DNA from: Tidjanibacter sp.
Lineage (GTDB): Bacteria; Bacteroidota; Bacteroidia; Bacteroidales; Rikenellaceae
Direction: 5' to 3'
Length of the DNA stretch: 23,777 nt
Assembly: GCA_017630115.1 (NCBI GenBank)
Contig: JAGBVY010000063.1
Location: 1 to 23,777 of the forward strand
Position numbers and translations under genes: made by a program. Shown in pieces: positions 15,722 through 21,716 of the stretch. Under the pieces are notes generated by a model that saw only the letters and a program-made list of their open reading frames with translations, ran no database searches and had not been told where the DNA came from. Position 1 is the first letter of the stretch, and each line of letters opens with the position of its first letter.

Positions 15722-17776
15722 ATGGCAACATTAAATGATTTGAGGACCAAGGGCGGCGTAGTTGTTACAGCCGTAATTGCGCTTGGTCTGGTCGCTTTCT
15801 TGCTTGGCGACTTGTTTAGCAGCGGTAGCATTTTCACTTCTCGTGCTAACCGTGTTGGTAAAATCAATGGTGAGAATATCGAGTATCAGGAGTATCTGGT
15901 TCAGAGCGAGTATGTGAAGAACATTTACAGCCTCCTCTATGGTTCGAGCGCTTTCGACTCGGCTCAGTACGACGCCATCTACAACGAGGCTTGGAACGAT
16001 ATGGTTATGGCCAACGCTTACAGCCCCTCGTTTACCAAATTGGGTCTTACTATCAGCGACGCCGAGGTGGTGGATATGATTCAGGGTGGTTTCATCTCGC
16101 CCGTCATCAGCAGCTTCTTTGCTGACCCCGCAACCGGCACTTACAGCCCTGAGGTGTTGCGTAACTTCTTGGCTCAGATTGACGCCAACCCCGCTGTGTT
16201 GGATTTGTGGAACTACATCAAGAAGAAAGCTGCCGAGCAGCGCTTGGTGTCGAACTTCTCGACCTTGGTTAGCGCAGGTTTTGCTGCTAGCGAGTTGGAT
16301 GTAAACAATTCGGTTGCTGCTGCCAACACTTCGAGCAACGCCAAAATCGTTGTTAAACCCTACTACGCTATCGCTGACTCGCTCGTAGCAGCTCCCACCA
16401 GCTCCGAGATTAAGGCCTACTACAACGACCACAAAGAGCTCTTCCGTCAGACCGCTCAGCGCAATGTTGAGTATGTAGTATTCAACATTGAGCCTTCGGA
16501 GGAGGACTTTGCTACTGCCAAAGAGGAGGTAGAGGCTTTGGCTGAGGAGTTCAAGGCTGCTGAGAATGTGCTTGGTTTCGCTACTGCCAATACTCACGGT
16601 ACGGTTGATAGCCGCTACTATGCAGAGGACAAAATCGCTGCCGAGTATAAACCCTATGCCTTTGGCAAACAGAAGGGTCAGCTCTATGGTCCTGTTTTGA
16701 ATGGCACTACCTACAAGATGGCTCGCATCTCGAATGTTCGCCAAATGCCCGACGAGATTGGCGCTCGCCACATCCTCCTTTCGTTCGATCAGCAGGATTT
16801 GGCCGACAGCATCCAAACCGCATTGCGTAAGGGTGCTAAGTTCGCCGAGCTTGCACAGAAATACTCGCTCGACGGCTCGGCTGCCGAGGGTGGTGACTTG
16901 GGTAGGTTTGCTCCCGAGGCTATGGTTCCCGAGTTCAGCGAGGCTCTCTTGGCTGCAAAGTTGAACGAGGTTGTTAAGGTGGAGAGCCAGTTTGGTATCC
17001 ATATCGCACAGCTCACTTACCGCTCGAAACCCATCCGCAAGGCTCAGGTGGCTGAGATTACCTACGAGGTGGTTGCAGGCGACGCTACAATCCAGAAGGC
17101 TGCCAACGAGGCCAATAGCTTTATTGCTGCTGCCAACAAGAGCGACTTCGCTACTGCTGTTTCGGAGCTTGGCGTTGCAAAACGTACCGCTCGCATCCGC
17201 AATACCGACCGCACCGTTACCGGCCTGAACGACGCTCGTGAGCTTGTTCGCTGGGCTTACAACAATAAGGTTGGTAAGGTTTCTTCGACTATGGAGATTG
17301 ACGGCGACTATGTAGTGGCTACCGTTACCGACATCCGCAAAGAGGGTTACTTGCCCATTAAAGAGGCAAGCAGCCGCATCGTCAACCAGCTCCGCAACGA
17401 GGCTAAACTCGCTTGGGTGGCTGAGCAGATTGAGGGCACTACCACCATTGAGGAGGCTGCCGAGAAACTCGGTGTTGAGGTTGTTGAGAGCAACGACGTA
17501 TTTGGCAATGCCAACAACATCGTGGGTGTAGGTCCCGATATGAAGCTCGTGGGCGCTATCGCAGCTGCTGAGGAGGGCGTTGTTTCGACTCCTGTTGCTG
17601 GCAACTACGGTGTATATGTATTCACTGTTGATGGTCGTACCGCATCGGAGACTATCAATGCTGTGGATGAGAAGATTCGCCTCGAATCGCAGGAGCTCTT
17701 CTACATCAACGAGCGCATTGATCAGGCTCTTCGTGATGGTGCTGAGATTGAGGATAATCGCGTACGCTTCTTCTAA
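15722..17776 (+). CDS. Membrane-anchored PpiD/SurA-type peptidyl-prolyl isomerase
   Basis: The protein has 684 residues. A single N-terminal membrane anchor (about residues 12-34, GGVVVTAVIALGLVAFLLGD) leaves the rest in the periplasm. It has a SurA_N/PpiD-like helical chaperone region up to about 240, one parvulin rotamase domain at about 345-437 (IGARHILLSFD, then GGDLGRFAPEAMVPEFSEAL and QFGIHIAQL), and a C-terminal helical region. PpiD-type proteins assist the folding of outer-membrane and secreted proteins leaving the Sec channel, which suits the neighbouring barrel, TPR and LptC genes. Codons are strongly biased to GCT/GGT, consistent with high expression. A strong terminator begins 38 bases past the stop. 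Confidence 0.92.
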   Translation: MATLNDLRTKGGVVVTAVIALGLVAFLLGDLFSSGSIFTSRANRVGKINGENIEYQEYLVQSEYVKNIYSLLYGSSAFDSAQYDAIYNEAWNDMVMANAYSPSFTKLGLTISDAEVVDMIQGGFISPVISSFFADPATGTYSPEVLRNFLAQIDANPAVLDLWNYIKKKAAEQRLVSNFSTLVSAGFAASELDVNNSVAAANTSSNAKIVVKPYYAIADSLVAAPTSSEIKAYYNDHKELFRQTAQRNVEYVVFNIEPSEEDFATAKEEVEALAEEFKAAENVLGFATANTHGTVDSRYYAEDKIAAEYKPYAFGKQKGQLYGPVLNGTTYKMARISNVRQMPDEIGARHILLSFDQQDLADSIQTALRKGAKFAELAQKYSLDGSAAEGGDLGRFAPEAMVPEFSEALLAAKLNEVVKVESQFGIHIAQLTYRSKPIRKAQVAEITYEVVAGDATIQKAANEANSFIAAANKSDFATAVSELGVAKRTARIRNTDRTVTGLNDARELVRWAYNNKVGKVSSTMEIDGDYVVATVTDIRKEGYLPIKEASSRIVNQLRNEAKLAWVAEQIEGTTTIEEAAEKLGVEVVESNDVFGNANNIVGVGPDMKLVGAIAAAEEGVVSTPVAGNYGVYVFTVDGRTASETINAVDEKIRLESQELFYINERIDQALRDGAEIEDNRVRFF

Positions 17777-17901
17777 TTTAAGCGCGTCTCGCGGGCGATT
17801 ACTTCGTTACGCTTAAAAATCCCTCCCTCATTTACGTTAGTAAACTGCGGGAGGGATTTTTTTCGCAAGCCTTGTACTCGCCACGCGATACGCACTTAAA
17901 T
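17776..17901. repeat. Long imperfect palindrome enclosing a terminator
   Basis: The outer arms 17776-17795 and 17882-17901 pair at 17 of 20 positions (ATTTAAG-GCGT-TCGCG pattern). Further in, 17796-17802 pairs with 17874-17880 at six of seven positions, then a largely mismatched zone leads to the perfect AAAAATCCCTCCC stem. The whole unit is about 126 bases and nearly symmetrical about 17838. A competing stem, TTTAAGCG (17777-17784) with CGCTTAAA (17810-17817), is also possible. It begins on the last base of the PpiD-like stop codon, and the 7-base repeats start directly after it. Confidence 0.75.
17815..17863 (+). terminator. Strong terminator of the envelope gene row
   Basis: AAAAATCCCTCCC (17815-17827) pairs perfectly with 17849-17861, followed by a T-run to 17863. 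The loop carries its own stem TTTAC/GTAAA (17831-17835 with 17840-17844). It is the core of the longer palindrome. The A-tract also allows use in the opposite direction. Confidence 0.9.
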
Positions 17902-17943
17902 GTCTGACGTTTGAGGTCTAACGTCTAACGTCTAACGTCAAAG
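17902..17943. repeat. Heptamer tandem repeat, GTCTAAC type
   Basis: Six consecutive 7-base units: GTCTGAC, GTTTGAG, GTCTAAC three times (17916-17936, perfect) and GTCAAAG. The GTCTAAC unit, or its complement GTTAGAC, also appears at 93-99, 14347-14353 and 21221-21227, each time at an edge of an intergenic repeat block. No coding function. Confidence 0.88.
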
Positions 17944-17957
17944 GTAATAAGGCAAAT

Positions 17958-17996
17958 AAAAACTCGGGTATTAAAAAAGATACCCGAGTTTTTTTT
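17958..17996. terminator. Bidirectional terminator, loop shared with 56-92
   Basis: AAAAACTCGGGTAT (17958-17971) pairs perfectly with 17980-17993 around the loop TAAAAAAG, and T-runs lie on both strands. It is placed to end leftward transcripts from the DUF3467 gene. Loop and stem edge (TAT, TAAAAA(A)G, ATA) are the same as at 56-92, while the stem core differs with both arms changed. Confidence 0.88.
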
Positions 17997-18001
17997 GTGG
18001 C

Positions 18002-18031
18002 AAGCGGTTGCCGAATCGTCGGCAACTGCTT
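18002..18031. other. Inverted repeat just past the DUF3467 stop
   Basis: AAGCGGTTGCCGA (18002-18014) and TCGGCAACTGCTT (18019-18031) form a 13-bp stem with one G-T pair and a 4-base loop. TTGTGG (17995-18000) and CCACAA (18045-18050) can extend it outward. It lies between the stop codon of the leftward gene and its terminator. It has no T-run of its own, so it may be an mRNA 3'-end stabiliser or a protein-binding palindrome. Confidence 0.6.
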
Positions 18032-18053
18032 CTTGGTATTGACACCACAACTG

Positions 18054-18341
18054 CTATGCAAAACCGCCACCGGAGGGTGCTTTGGGAGCGTTGAGGGTGA
18101 TTGTGCCAAAGTTGTTTTCGTAGCGCGAGATGTTCTCTTGGAGCGAGAGCATAAGGCGTTTGGCGTGCTCTGGTGTGAGAACGACGCGGCTCTTTACCTT
18201 AGCCTTGCTCATACCGGGGAGCATTGCTGCAAAGTCGAGGATGAACTCCGACGACGAGTGGGCAATTATTGCCAAGTTGGCATATTGGCCCTGAGCCACC
18301 TCGGGGGTGAGCTCAAATTCAAGTTTGTGTTCGTTTGCCAT
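18054..18341 (-). CDS. DUF3467 family protein
   Basis: This 95-residue cytoplasmic protein has no signal or membrane segment. The sequence (ELTPEVAQGQYANLAIIAHSSSEFILDFAAMLPGMSKAKVKSRVVLTPEHAKRLMLSLQENISRYE) is a clear match to the DUF3467 family, short proteins that are common in Bacteroidota and whose role is unknown. The pattern of a short beta part followed by an amphipathic helix is typical, and the Gly-rich tail is variable. It follows the riboflavin kinase gene by 35 bases on the same strand, so the two are probably co-transcribed. In many Bacteroidales I recall this family next to RNA-polymerase genes; that is not the case here. No function is proposed. Confidence 0.88.
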   Translation of the reverse strand: MANEHKLEFELTPEVAQGQYANLAIIAHSSSEFILDFAAMLPGMSKAKVKSRVVLTPEHAKRLMLSLQENISRYENNFGTITLNAPKAPSGGGFA

Positions 18342-18376
18342 AGTTGCGAAGTGTTTTTATCTTTTATCCGTTGTTT

Positions 18377-18778
18377 TTACTCTCCTTTGTCTGAGGCCAT
18401 AAGCGCGAGGGCCTGCTCCTTGTCGAGGGCAATCTGCTTGGATAGCTCATCGAGTGAGGCGAACTTCTGCTCTCCACGCAGGTGGTAGTGGAGATTGAGG
18501 CTTATGGGTTGGCCATAGATGTCGCCCTCGAAATCGACCAAATGGGCCTCTATGCGATGACCTTGGCTAATTGTGATGGTAGGACGGTAGCCGACGTTCA
18601 CTACGGCGGTGTAGGTGCTCTCGCCCACTTGTGCCCTGCCGGCCCACACTCCGTCGGCCATATCGGTCAAAGGGGCTGTGGGGTCGATGTTGGCTGTGGG
18701 GAAGCCAATGCTATGACCTAAACCATTACCATAGGTAACGCGACCTACTATTTTTATATTGTGGCGTTTGGTTTTCAC
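18377..18778 (-). CDS. Stand-alone riboflavin kinase domain
   Basis: Riboflavin kinase phosphorylates riboflavin to FMN with ATP. The 133 residues cover only the flavokinase domain: GRVTYGNGLGHSIGFPTANI with the nucleotide- and Mg-binding GFPTAN motif (25-30), NVGYRPT (61-67), and IEAHLVDFEGDIYG, whose E77 aligns with the catalytic glutamate, then the C-terminal helix (FASLDELSKQIALDKEQALAL). Bacterial RibF is normally about 310 residues, with an N-terminal FAD synthetase. That half is absent here, and the sequence upstream is a promoter region with no room for it. Key residues are intact, so activity is likely. FAD would have to be made by another protein. A DUF3467 gene follows on the same strand. 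Confidence 0.85.
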   Translation of the reverse strand: MKTKRHNIKIVGRVTYGNGLGHSIGFPTANIDPTAPLTDMADGVWAGRAQVGESTYTAVVNVGYRPTITISQGHRIEAHLVDFEGDIYGQPISLNLHYHLRGEQKFASLDELSKQIALDKEQALALMASDKGE

Positions 18779-18787
18779 TGAAAGCTA

Positions 18788-18818
18788 TTGTCCTTATTGT
18801 AAAAAATTTGTAACTTGC
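18788..18818 (+). promoter_or_regulatory. Possible promoter of the MerR-type gene
   Basis: TTG (18788-18790), a 20-base spacer and TAACTTGC (18811-18818) partly match the Bacteroidota consensus (the last two bases of the -7 element differ). It overlaps the TTG codon at 18815 that would otherwise be an upstream start, which favours the ATG at 18839. Confidence 0.45.
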
Positions 18819-18820
18819 GC

Positions 18821-18828
18821 CAAATATA
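18821..18828 (-). promoter_or_regulatory. -7 element for the riboflavin kinase gene
   Basis: On the minus strand TATATTTG is an exact -7 match, 42 bases ahead of the riboflavin kinase ATG. No matching TTG element is found at the expected distance. It lies immediately beside the rightward promoter of the MerR-type gene, so the two would compete for the same DNA. Confidence 0.55.
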
Positions 18829-18838
18829 CACATTTTTT

Positions 18839-19504
18839 ATGGAAGAGATTGTTCATCCCAAAGGTAAAATTTACTACTCTATGGGCGAGGTGTGCGAGTT
18901 GTTTGGTGTAAATGCCTCGTTGCTCCGCTTCTGGGAGGAGGAGTTCCCTGTTTTGAAAATTGCAAAAAATAGTCGTGGACACCGCATCTACACCACCGAC
19001 GACGTTGATAATCTCAGGCTCATCTACCATCTGGTCAAGGAGCAGGGTATGACGCTCGACGGTGCGCGTAGGCGTATGCGTCAGAATCGTGACAGTATCA
19101 AGCGCGAGGCCGAGGTGGTGGAGAAGCTACGTTCCATACGCAATATGCTTGCCGCCCTTAAAGCCGAGCTCTTAGACGAGGTGGTGGCTATCGATGTTGA
19201 GGATGACGATGTGGCCGAAAGCATTGAACCCCAGAGCGAAGAGGTGGTTGTGGCTGAGGCGATTATGGCCGAGCCAGAGGAAAAGGTGGTGGTTGCAAAG
19301 CCCCGCACCGAGGAGTTGGCCGACTTCCAGATGGAGATGCCCTCCGTTGAGCCTGTGGTGGAAGAGCCCCGCAAACCTCGCGGTCAGAAGGTTGGCACGC
19401 TGATTGGCGGCGATCTGTTCTCGCCCGAGGATATTCGTTTGGCGGTGGCCAAGGAGAGGTCGAAAGAGGCCAAAAAGCAGGTTGTTGAGCAGACTTTGTT
19501 TTAA
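18839..19504 (+). CDS. MerR-family transcriptional regulator
   Basis: This 221-residue regulator has an N-terminal MerR winged helix at about residues 10-75: YYSMGEVCELFGVNASLLRFWEEEF is the helix-turn-helix, and SRGHRIYTTDDVDNLRLI the wing with its Arg-Tyr signature. There are no Cys residues in a metal-sensor loop. The second half is an acidic Glu/Val-rich linker (about 110-175) and a conserved end (GTLIGGDLFSPEDIRLAVAKER). It finishes in EQTLF, which loosely recalls a sliding-clamp peptide, probably by chance. I start at ATG 18839 rather than TTG 18815, because homologues begin near here and a likely promoter covers the TTG. The Nif3-like gene follows after 35 bases. The effector and targets are unknown. 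Confidence 0.88.
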   Translation: MEEIVHPKGKIYYSMGEVCELFGVNASLLRFWEEEFPVLKIAKNSRGHRIYTTDDVDNLRLIYHLVKEQGMTLDGARRRMRQNRDSIKREAEVVEKLRSIRNMLAALKAELLDEVVAIDVEDDDVAESIEPQSEEVVVAEAIMAEPEEKVVVAKPRTEELADFQMEMPSVEPVVEEPRKPRGQKVGTLIGGDLFSPEDIRLAVAKERSKEAKKQVVEQTLF

Positions 19505-19539
19505 CCCCTGAGAGTCTGTTGTAAAAACCAACTAGGAAG

Positions 19540-20337
19540 ATGAAAGTTAGAGAGATAGCCGAGTTGTTGGAGCAGCAAGTGCCGCTCTTTTGGCAGGAGT
19601 CCTACGACAATGCGGGTTTGGCTGTGGGCCATCCCGAGGCGGAGGTCGATATGGTGTTGGTGGCGCTGGATGTCACCGAGGAGGTTGTGGAAGAGGCTCT
19701 GAGGGTGGGGGCGCAGATGATTGTCAGCCACCATCCAATAATCTTTTCGCCCCTGAGGAGGCTTGCCGATGGCTCACCACAACAACGTGCCATACTTAGG
19801 GCCATTGAGGGTGGCGTGGCGCTCTATGCTGCCCACACCAATCTCGACAGCGCACCTGAGGTGGGCATAAGCCACTTTCTGGCCTCGCAGTTGGGCTTGA
19901 AGGTGGAGGGTCTTTTGGAGCCTTCGAGCTCGGATGAGGGAGTAGGAATTGGCGTTGTGGGTAGGCTCTCTGAGCCTGTGGCTGCCGAGGAGTTTCTGGC
20001 CACCATTGGTCGCACACTTGGGGTGAGGGCACTGCGCCATAGCCCTGTGAGGATTGATAGGGTGGAAAGGGTGGCTATATGCAGTGGCTCGGGCGGTGGC
20101 CTTATTGAGCGCGCCGAGGCTGCTGGGGCCGACCTCTACCTTACTGCCGACCTCAAATACCACTCATTTGTCGATGCCGACAGGATGATTTTGGTGGATG
20201 CGGGCCATTTTGAGACCGAAATTTGTGCTATTGATATTTTATTTGACATATTATCAAAAAAAATATCTAATTTTGCAGTTCGCAAGAGTCAAACTGCGCA
20301 AAACCCTGTGCGCTACTTGATTTTGGACAATAAATAG
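19540..20337 (+). CDS. Nif3-like dinuclear metal-centre protein
   Basis: This 265-residue protein belongs to the NIF3/YbgI/YqfO family, which forms toroidal hexamers with two metal ions per subunit. Metal ligands are visible: H64-H65 (VSHHP), D103 (HTNLDSAP), H223 and E227 (DAGHFETE). Many Gram-positive and Bacteroidota members are about 365 residues because of an inserted PII-like domain; this one lacks it. The biochemical role is unsettled in the family, despite the database name GTP cyclohydrolase 1 type 2 homologue. It sits between a MerR-type regulator and a CdsZ-type zinc-ribbon gene (24-base gap). The final 35 codons are much more A/T-rich than the rest and contain a likely promoter (20242-20275). 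Confidence 0.92.
   Translation: MKVREIAELLEQQVPLFWQESYDNAGLAVGHPEAEVDMVLVALDVTEEVVEEALRVGAQMIVSHHPIIFSPLRRLADGSPQQRAILRAIEGGVALYAAHTNLDSAPEVGISHFLASQLGLKVEGLLEPSSSDEGVGIGVVGRLSEPVAAEEFLATIGRTLGVRALRHSPVRIDRVERVAICSGSGGGLIERAEAAGADLYLTADLKYHSFVDADRMILVDAGHFETEICAIDILFDILSKKISNFAVRKSQTAQNPVRYLILDNK
20242..20275 (+). promoter_or_regulatory. Promoter inside the end of nif3
   Basis: TTTG (20242-20245), a 22-base A/T-rich spacer and TAATTTTG (20268-20275, exact -7 match) lie within the nif3 reading frame. Transcription would begin near 20282 and give the zinc-ribbon gene a leader of about 80 bases, allowing it to be made without MerR and Nif3. The local A/T richness contrasts with the surrounding gene. 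Confidence 0.6.
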
Positions 20338-20361
20338 ACAAGGATATATAAGAGCAAATCT

Positions 20362-21117
20362 ATGGCAACAACTAACAAACGTAACGTGGAGAGTGTAGAT
20401 TACACAATGCAGGAGCGCATCAAAGCACTCTATGAGTTGCAGCTAATCGACTCCAAAATTGACGAGATTAACAAAATCAAAGGCGAGCTTCCTATGGAAG
20501 TTGCTGACCTCGAAGACGAGATTGCAGGCTTGCAGACCCGCATCGACAACCTCCAAGATGAGTGCAGTGAGCTGAATGCTCTACTCCGCGACGCTAAGGA
20601 GCGCATCGAGCAGTGCAAGATTAAAATCGCTAAGTACACCGAGCAGCAGGAGAATGTGCGTAACAACCGCGAGTTCGACGCTCTCTCGAAGGAGATTGAG
20701 TTCGAGGAGTTGGATATTGAGTCGTTGGAGAAACGCATCAGGGAGTACAACAACAACCTCAAAGCTAAGAAACTCCTTATTGAGGAGGCTGAGACTATTA
20801 AGGCTGAGAGGGCTTCCGACTTGGCTGTTAAGCGCGAGGAGTTGGATAGCATCGACGCTGAGACCGCCAAAGATATTGAGATGCTGAGATTTCAGGAGGA
20901 GAAGGCTCGCGAGGTCATCGACGATAGGTTGCTCACCGCTTATAGCCGCATCCGCTCCAATGTTCGCAATGGCTTGGCTGTTGTGGAGGTTAAGAGGGAT
21001 GCTTGTGGTGGTTGCTTCAACCGTATTCCTCCCCAGCGCCAGAGCGAGATTCGTATGGGTAAGAAGATTATCATCTGCGAGTACTGCGGTAGGATTTTGG
21101 TTTCGTTCGACGAGTAA
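20362..21117 (+). CDS. CdsZ-type coiled-coil zinc-ribbon protein
   Basis: The protein has 251 residues. Residues 15-190 are a long Glu/Lys/Leu-rich coiled coil (ELQLIDSKIDEINKIKGELP, then repeated heptads). The C-terminal zinc ribbon (PF02591 type) has the four cysteines C215, C218 (ACGGC), C239 and C242 (CEYC). Family members bind nucleic acid or protein partners; one is the chlamydial CdsZ/CT398, and the general role is unknown. Conserved neighbourhood with nif3 is common in Bacteroidota. Codon choice suggests good expression, in line with its own promoter inside nif3. A terminator hairpin lies 31 bases downstream. The start follows an A-rich leader, and a second ATG 15 codons in (MQERIKALYELQ) is an alternative. 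Confidence 0.9.
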   Translation: MATTNKRNVESVDYTMQERIKALYELQLIDSKIDEINKIKGELPMEVADLEDEIAGLQTRIDNLQDECSELNALLRDAKERIEQCKIKIAKYTEQQENVRNNREFDALSKEIEFEELDIESLEKRIREYNNNLKAKKLLIEEAETIKAERASDLAVKREELDSIDAETAKDIEMLRFQEEKAREVIDDRLLTAYSRIRSNVRNGLAVVEVKRDACGGCFNRIPPQRQSEIRMGKKIIICEYCGRILVSFDE

Positions 21118-21147
21118 TCAACTTTCGGCAAAAGCCTTATAAACAAT

Positions 21148-21175
21148 AATCGCCACCCTCCCAAGGGTGGCGATT
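21148..21175 (+). terminator. Hairpin terminator after the zinc-ribbon gene
   Basis: AATCGCCACCCT (21148-21159) pairs perfectly with 21164-21175 around the loop CCCA. The T-run after it is short (GCTGTTTTG), so termination may be partial. The repeat block 21184-21227 begins eight bases later. Confidence 0.75.
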
Positions 21176-21183
21176 GCTGTTTT

Positions 21184-21227
21184 GAGTTGAGATCGGTAGT
21201 CGGTAGTCGGCCGGCCGACGGTCTAAC
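21184..21227. repeat. Short intergenic repeat block with 14-base palindrome
   Basis: GAGTTGAG (21184-21191) opens the block, as in copy 2 at 14146. Then come GGTAGTC units seven bases apart, the perfect palindrome GTCGGCCGGCCGAC (21206-21219) and a closing GTCTAAC (21221-21227). The closing unit supplies the stop codon (TAG on the minus strand, 21225-21223) of the leftward gene. The edges are the same as in the other blocks, but the 9-base core is missing. Confidence 0.75.
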
Positions 21228-21624
21228 TTATCACATCGCTGGCTTGGGCCATCTCGGCGCGGGCCTCCATCTCCATTTGAAGCCCCACCATAGCCACCGC
21301 AGCACGAGCAAGCGAGAGCCCGTCGGGGTGGGAGAGAGTGGTGACAATGGGCATATTCCACTCTATCATCACATCCGTAAGGCCATTGAGTGCGGCACCG
21401 AGTACGGCGGGGTGTTCGCTTGTAGGCAGAAAGACCAACACCGCATCGACACTCGTCAGCTCGGCAAAGCATTTGGCTGCAAGTGCCGTTTCGCCAGTGC
21501 CCGGCACAAGCCTATACTCCACCTCGCCCTCAATCTCAACCATCTGGCTAAGACCACATTCGGCCATCATTGTCTGCTCGCCGCAACCCTCTACGACTAT
21601 AAATCCAAATTTCAACGCGCCCAT
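21223..21624 (-). CDS. Degenerate lumazine-synthase (RibH)-like protein
   Basis: These 133 residues follow the 6,7-dimethyl-8-ribityllumazine synthase pattern: KFGFIVVE as first strand, YRLVPGTGETALAAKCFAE (compare VPGSFELPLAAK in RibH), VDAVLVF, then GLTDVMIEWNMPIVTTL and a closing helix. True RibH is about 155-165 residues. Here the ribityl-binding Trp/Phe-Asn after the first strand is replaced by GCGEQ, the Phe of GxFE is Gly (G44), and the substrate and phosphate loop GxVIxGxT is missing; H71 may be the remaining catalytic His. I infer a non-catalytic or re-purposed paralogue. Its promoter is at 21644-21651, and its stop lies inside a repeat unit. It could also be a distant family with a similar fold. 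Confidence 0.6.
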   Translation of the reverse strand: MGALKFGFIVVEGCGEQTMMAECGLSQMVEIEGEVEYRLVPGTGETALAAKCFAELTSVDAVLVFLPTSEHPAVLGAALNGLTDVMIEWNMPIVTTLSHPDGLSLARAAVAMVGLQMEMEARAEMAQASDVIS

Positions 21625-21643
21625 ACGAATAGAATTATTTGTA

Positions 21644-21651
21644 CAAATATA
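21644..21651 (-). promoter_or_regulatory. -7 element of the RibH-like gene
   Basis: The minus strand reads TATATTTG, an exact -7 match, 19 bases ahead of the ATG at 21624. The transcript would have a leader of only about 13 bases. No good TTG element is seen upstream. Confidence 0.6.
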
Positions 21652-21681
21652 CGAAATTATTGCGTTTTTCTTCTTTGGGAG

Positions 21682-21716
21682 GCAAAAAGGCCACCCCTAT
21701 CTGCGTTGGGGTGGCC
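21682..21716 (-). terminator. Terminator of the esterase gene
   Basis: GGCCACCCC (21689-21697) pairs with GGGGTGGCC (21708-21716). On the minus strand it is followed directly by a T-run from the complement of 21684-21688. It lies about 90 bases past the esterase stop and separates that transcript from the RibH-like gene. Confidence 0.85.

Noticed and set aside
17776..17901. The long palindrome as an insertion-sequence end or attachment site
   Set aside because: There is no transposase or integrase in the window and no flanking direct duplication that I can see.
18815..18838. TTG at 18815 as the start of the MerR-type protein
   Set aside because: It would lie inside the probable -7 element. 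ATG 18839 gives the normal family N-terminus.
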